Source: a bacterium
Lineage (GTDB): Bacteria; Patescibacteriota; Minisyncoccia; UBA6257; 02-FULL-45-10c
Length of the DNA: 12,830 nt
NCBI GenBank assembly: GCA_030646555.1
Contig: JAUSKP010000028.1
Location: forward strand, 1 to 12,830
Reading direction: 5' to 3'
The notes under the pieces were generated by a model. That model made no database searches, was not told where the DNA came from, and saw only the letters and a list, made by a program, of their open reading frames with translations. Positions 12,043 to 12,830 of this stretch are shown here, in pieces. Both the position numbers and the translations under genes were made by a program. Within the stretch, counting starts at the first letter, position 1. Every line of letters begins with the position of its first letter.

Positions 12043-12830
12043 ATGGAAGAGCGAATAGTTATTAAGTTATTGGAAAGGGTCAGGTCAAAAACAGACAAAA
12101 CGATAAAATTCGTTTTTCTCTCCGGCGGCCAAGTCATTGAATTCAGTTATATCAACAAAGATGACGGCAAAGACATCATTTGCGCGCCCACGCAGACAGC
12201 CTGCAATCTAGGATGCAAATTCTGTTTCTTGTCCGACATCAAACTGCCGGTAAGAAATCTGGAGCCATATGAAATCGCGGTGCCTATTTATTTCATAATA
12301 AAAGAACTGAGGCTTCTGGAAAAGAAAATGCCGGATACGGCCCTTCTGATCTCATATATGGGCTGCGGCGAACCGCTTCTGAATATAGACAATGTCATTG
12401 AAGCCAGCCGCATGATCCGAAACCAAATGGGAAGCATATACAAAGTGGTCCGCTTTGCCGTCGCTTCTCTGATACCCGCGGCATCTCTGATGGAAAAATT
12501 CATAGAGGCGGTGAAGAAAGCAAAGCTCAAAATGAAGTTCCATCTTTCTCTTCATTCCGCTGACCATATGGTCCGCAAAGGACTGATGCCTTCAGCTGAA
12601 TTAATAGAAGAAAGTGTTGAGCTGACAGAAAAATTCGTCCGTCTGACCGAAAACTCAGCGGAAATACATTATGCGCTCATCCGGAACATCAATGACCGGG
12701 ATTGCGATGCGGAAGCATTAGTTACTCTACTGACAGGAAGACCTATTTCGGTAAAATTCCTTGCCTACAATGCCAAACCATCCGTGGACTTTGAAGAATC
12801 GGAAAGAGTGATATATTTCCGCGCCTGGCT
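12043..12830 (+). CDS. RlmN/Cfr-like radical SAM protein, truncated by the window edge
   Basis: The first 262 codons of an open gene; the 3' end is outside the window. The radical SAM cluster motif is C54xxxC58xxC61 in TACNLGCKFCFLSD, and RNLEPYEI (71-78) matches the RNLT/xEI stretch after it in RlmN. SYMGCGEPLLNIDNV (104-118) is the SAM-binding GEP region, with Cys where RlmN has Met. LSLHSADHMVRKGLMP matches the family's LHAxxxxxRxxLMP motif. RlmN methylates 23S rRNA A2503 and some tRNAs; Cfr modifies the same adenosine at C8. The N-terminal region before the cluster is about 50 residues, much shorter than the roughly 120 in RlmN, so this may be a divergent relative with another RNA target. 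AAGGGGGT (12031-12038) gives a strong SD. Confidence 0.8.
   Translation, partial: MEERIVIKLLERVRSKTDKTIKFVFLSGGQVIEFSYINKDDGKDIICAPTQTACNLGCKFCFLSDIKLPVRNLEPYEIAVPIYFIIKELRLLEKKMPDTALLISYMGCGEPLLNIDNVIEASRMIRNQMGSIYKVVRFAVASLIPAASLMEKFIEAVKKAKLKMKFHLSLHSADHMVRKGLMPSAELIEESVELTEKFVRLTENSAEIHYALIRNINDRDCDAEALVTLLTGRPISVKFLAYNAKPSVDFEESERVIYFRAW

Overview
The window suggests a member of the Candidate Phyla Radiation (Patescibacteria, Parcubacteria-like), using the standard code. The reasons are the small two-helix membrane protein at 3349 with the WxxPEFxY start typical of that group, a long-form HIT protein with a CPR-like tail, a Bacteroidetes/IleRS2-style isoleucyl-tRNA synthetase, several genes without a Shine-Dalgarno (SD) sequence, and many GC-rich intergenic hairpins. 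One gene does not fit. The protein at 4246-8145 ends in an Omp85/BamA-type outer-membrane barrel, and CPR cells are normally thought to lack an outer membrane. The placement is inferred from protein resemblance only.

Layout. Positions 1-129 hold no gene, only a hairpin downstream of tRNA-Ser(GCU) (130-219, minus). Next come a cupin gene (368) and an unknown small gene (777). Two single-gene units follow, each with a matching promoter and a strong SD: a nucleoside 2-deoxyribosyltransferase-like protein (1258) and a DEDDh exonuclease-like protein (1855). Three hairpins fill 2454-2587, where the minus-strand HIT gene (2588-3196) ends. The CPR-type membrane protein (3349) is divergent from HIT. 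A tRNA cluster at 3829-4056 contains one tRNA-Arg-like pseudogene broken by two related hairpins and one intact tRNA-Arg(GCG). The large metalloprotease/propeller/barrel gene follows, then tRNA-Gly(GCC) at 8308, converging on ileS (8421-11930, minus). A divergent RlmN-like radical SAM gene runs off the right edge.

Themes. Genes fall into two classes: SD-led genes (1258, 1855, HIT, 4246, 12043) and genes without SD, two of which (3349 and ileS) look leaderless, with a -10 box six bases before ATG. Every tRNA locus has a GC-rich hairpin beside it, overlapping it or inside it. The IleRS carries a complete histidine-phosphatase domain inserted in its zinc ribbon, a GIHH active-site motif, and a 21-base dispersed-type repeat translated in frame. 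The most unusual items are the IleRS-phosphatase fusion, the protease-propeller-Omp85 protein, and the hairpin pair inside the tRNA pseudogene.
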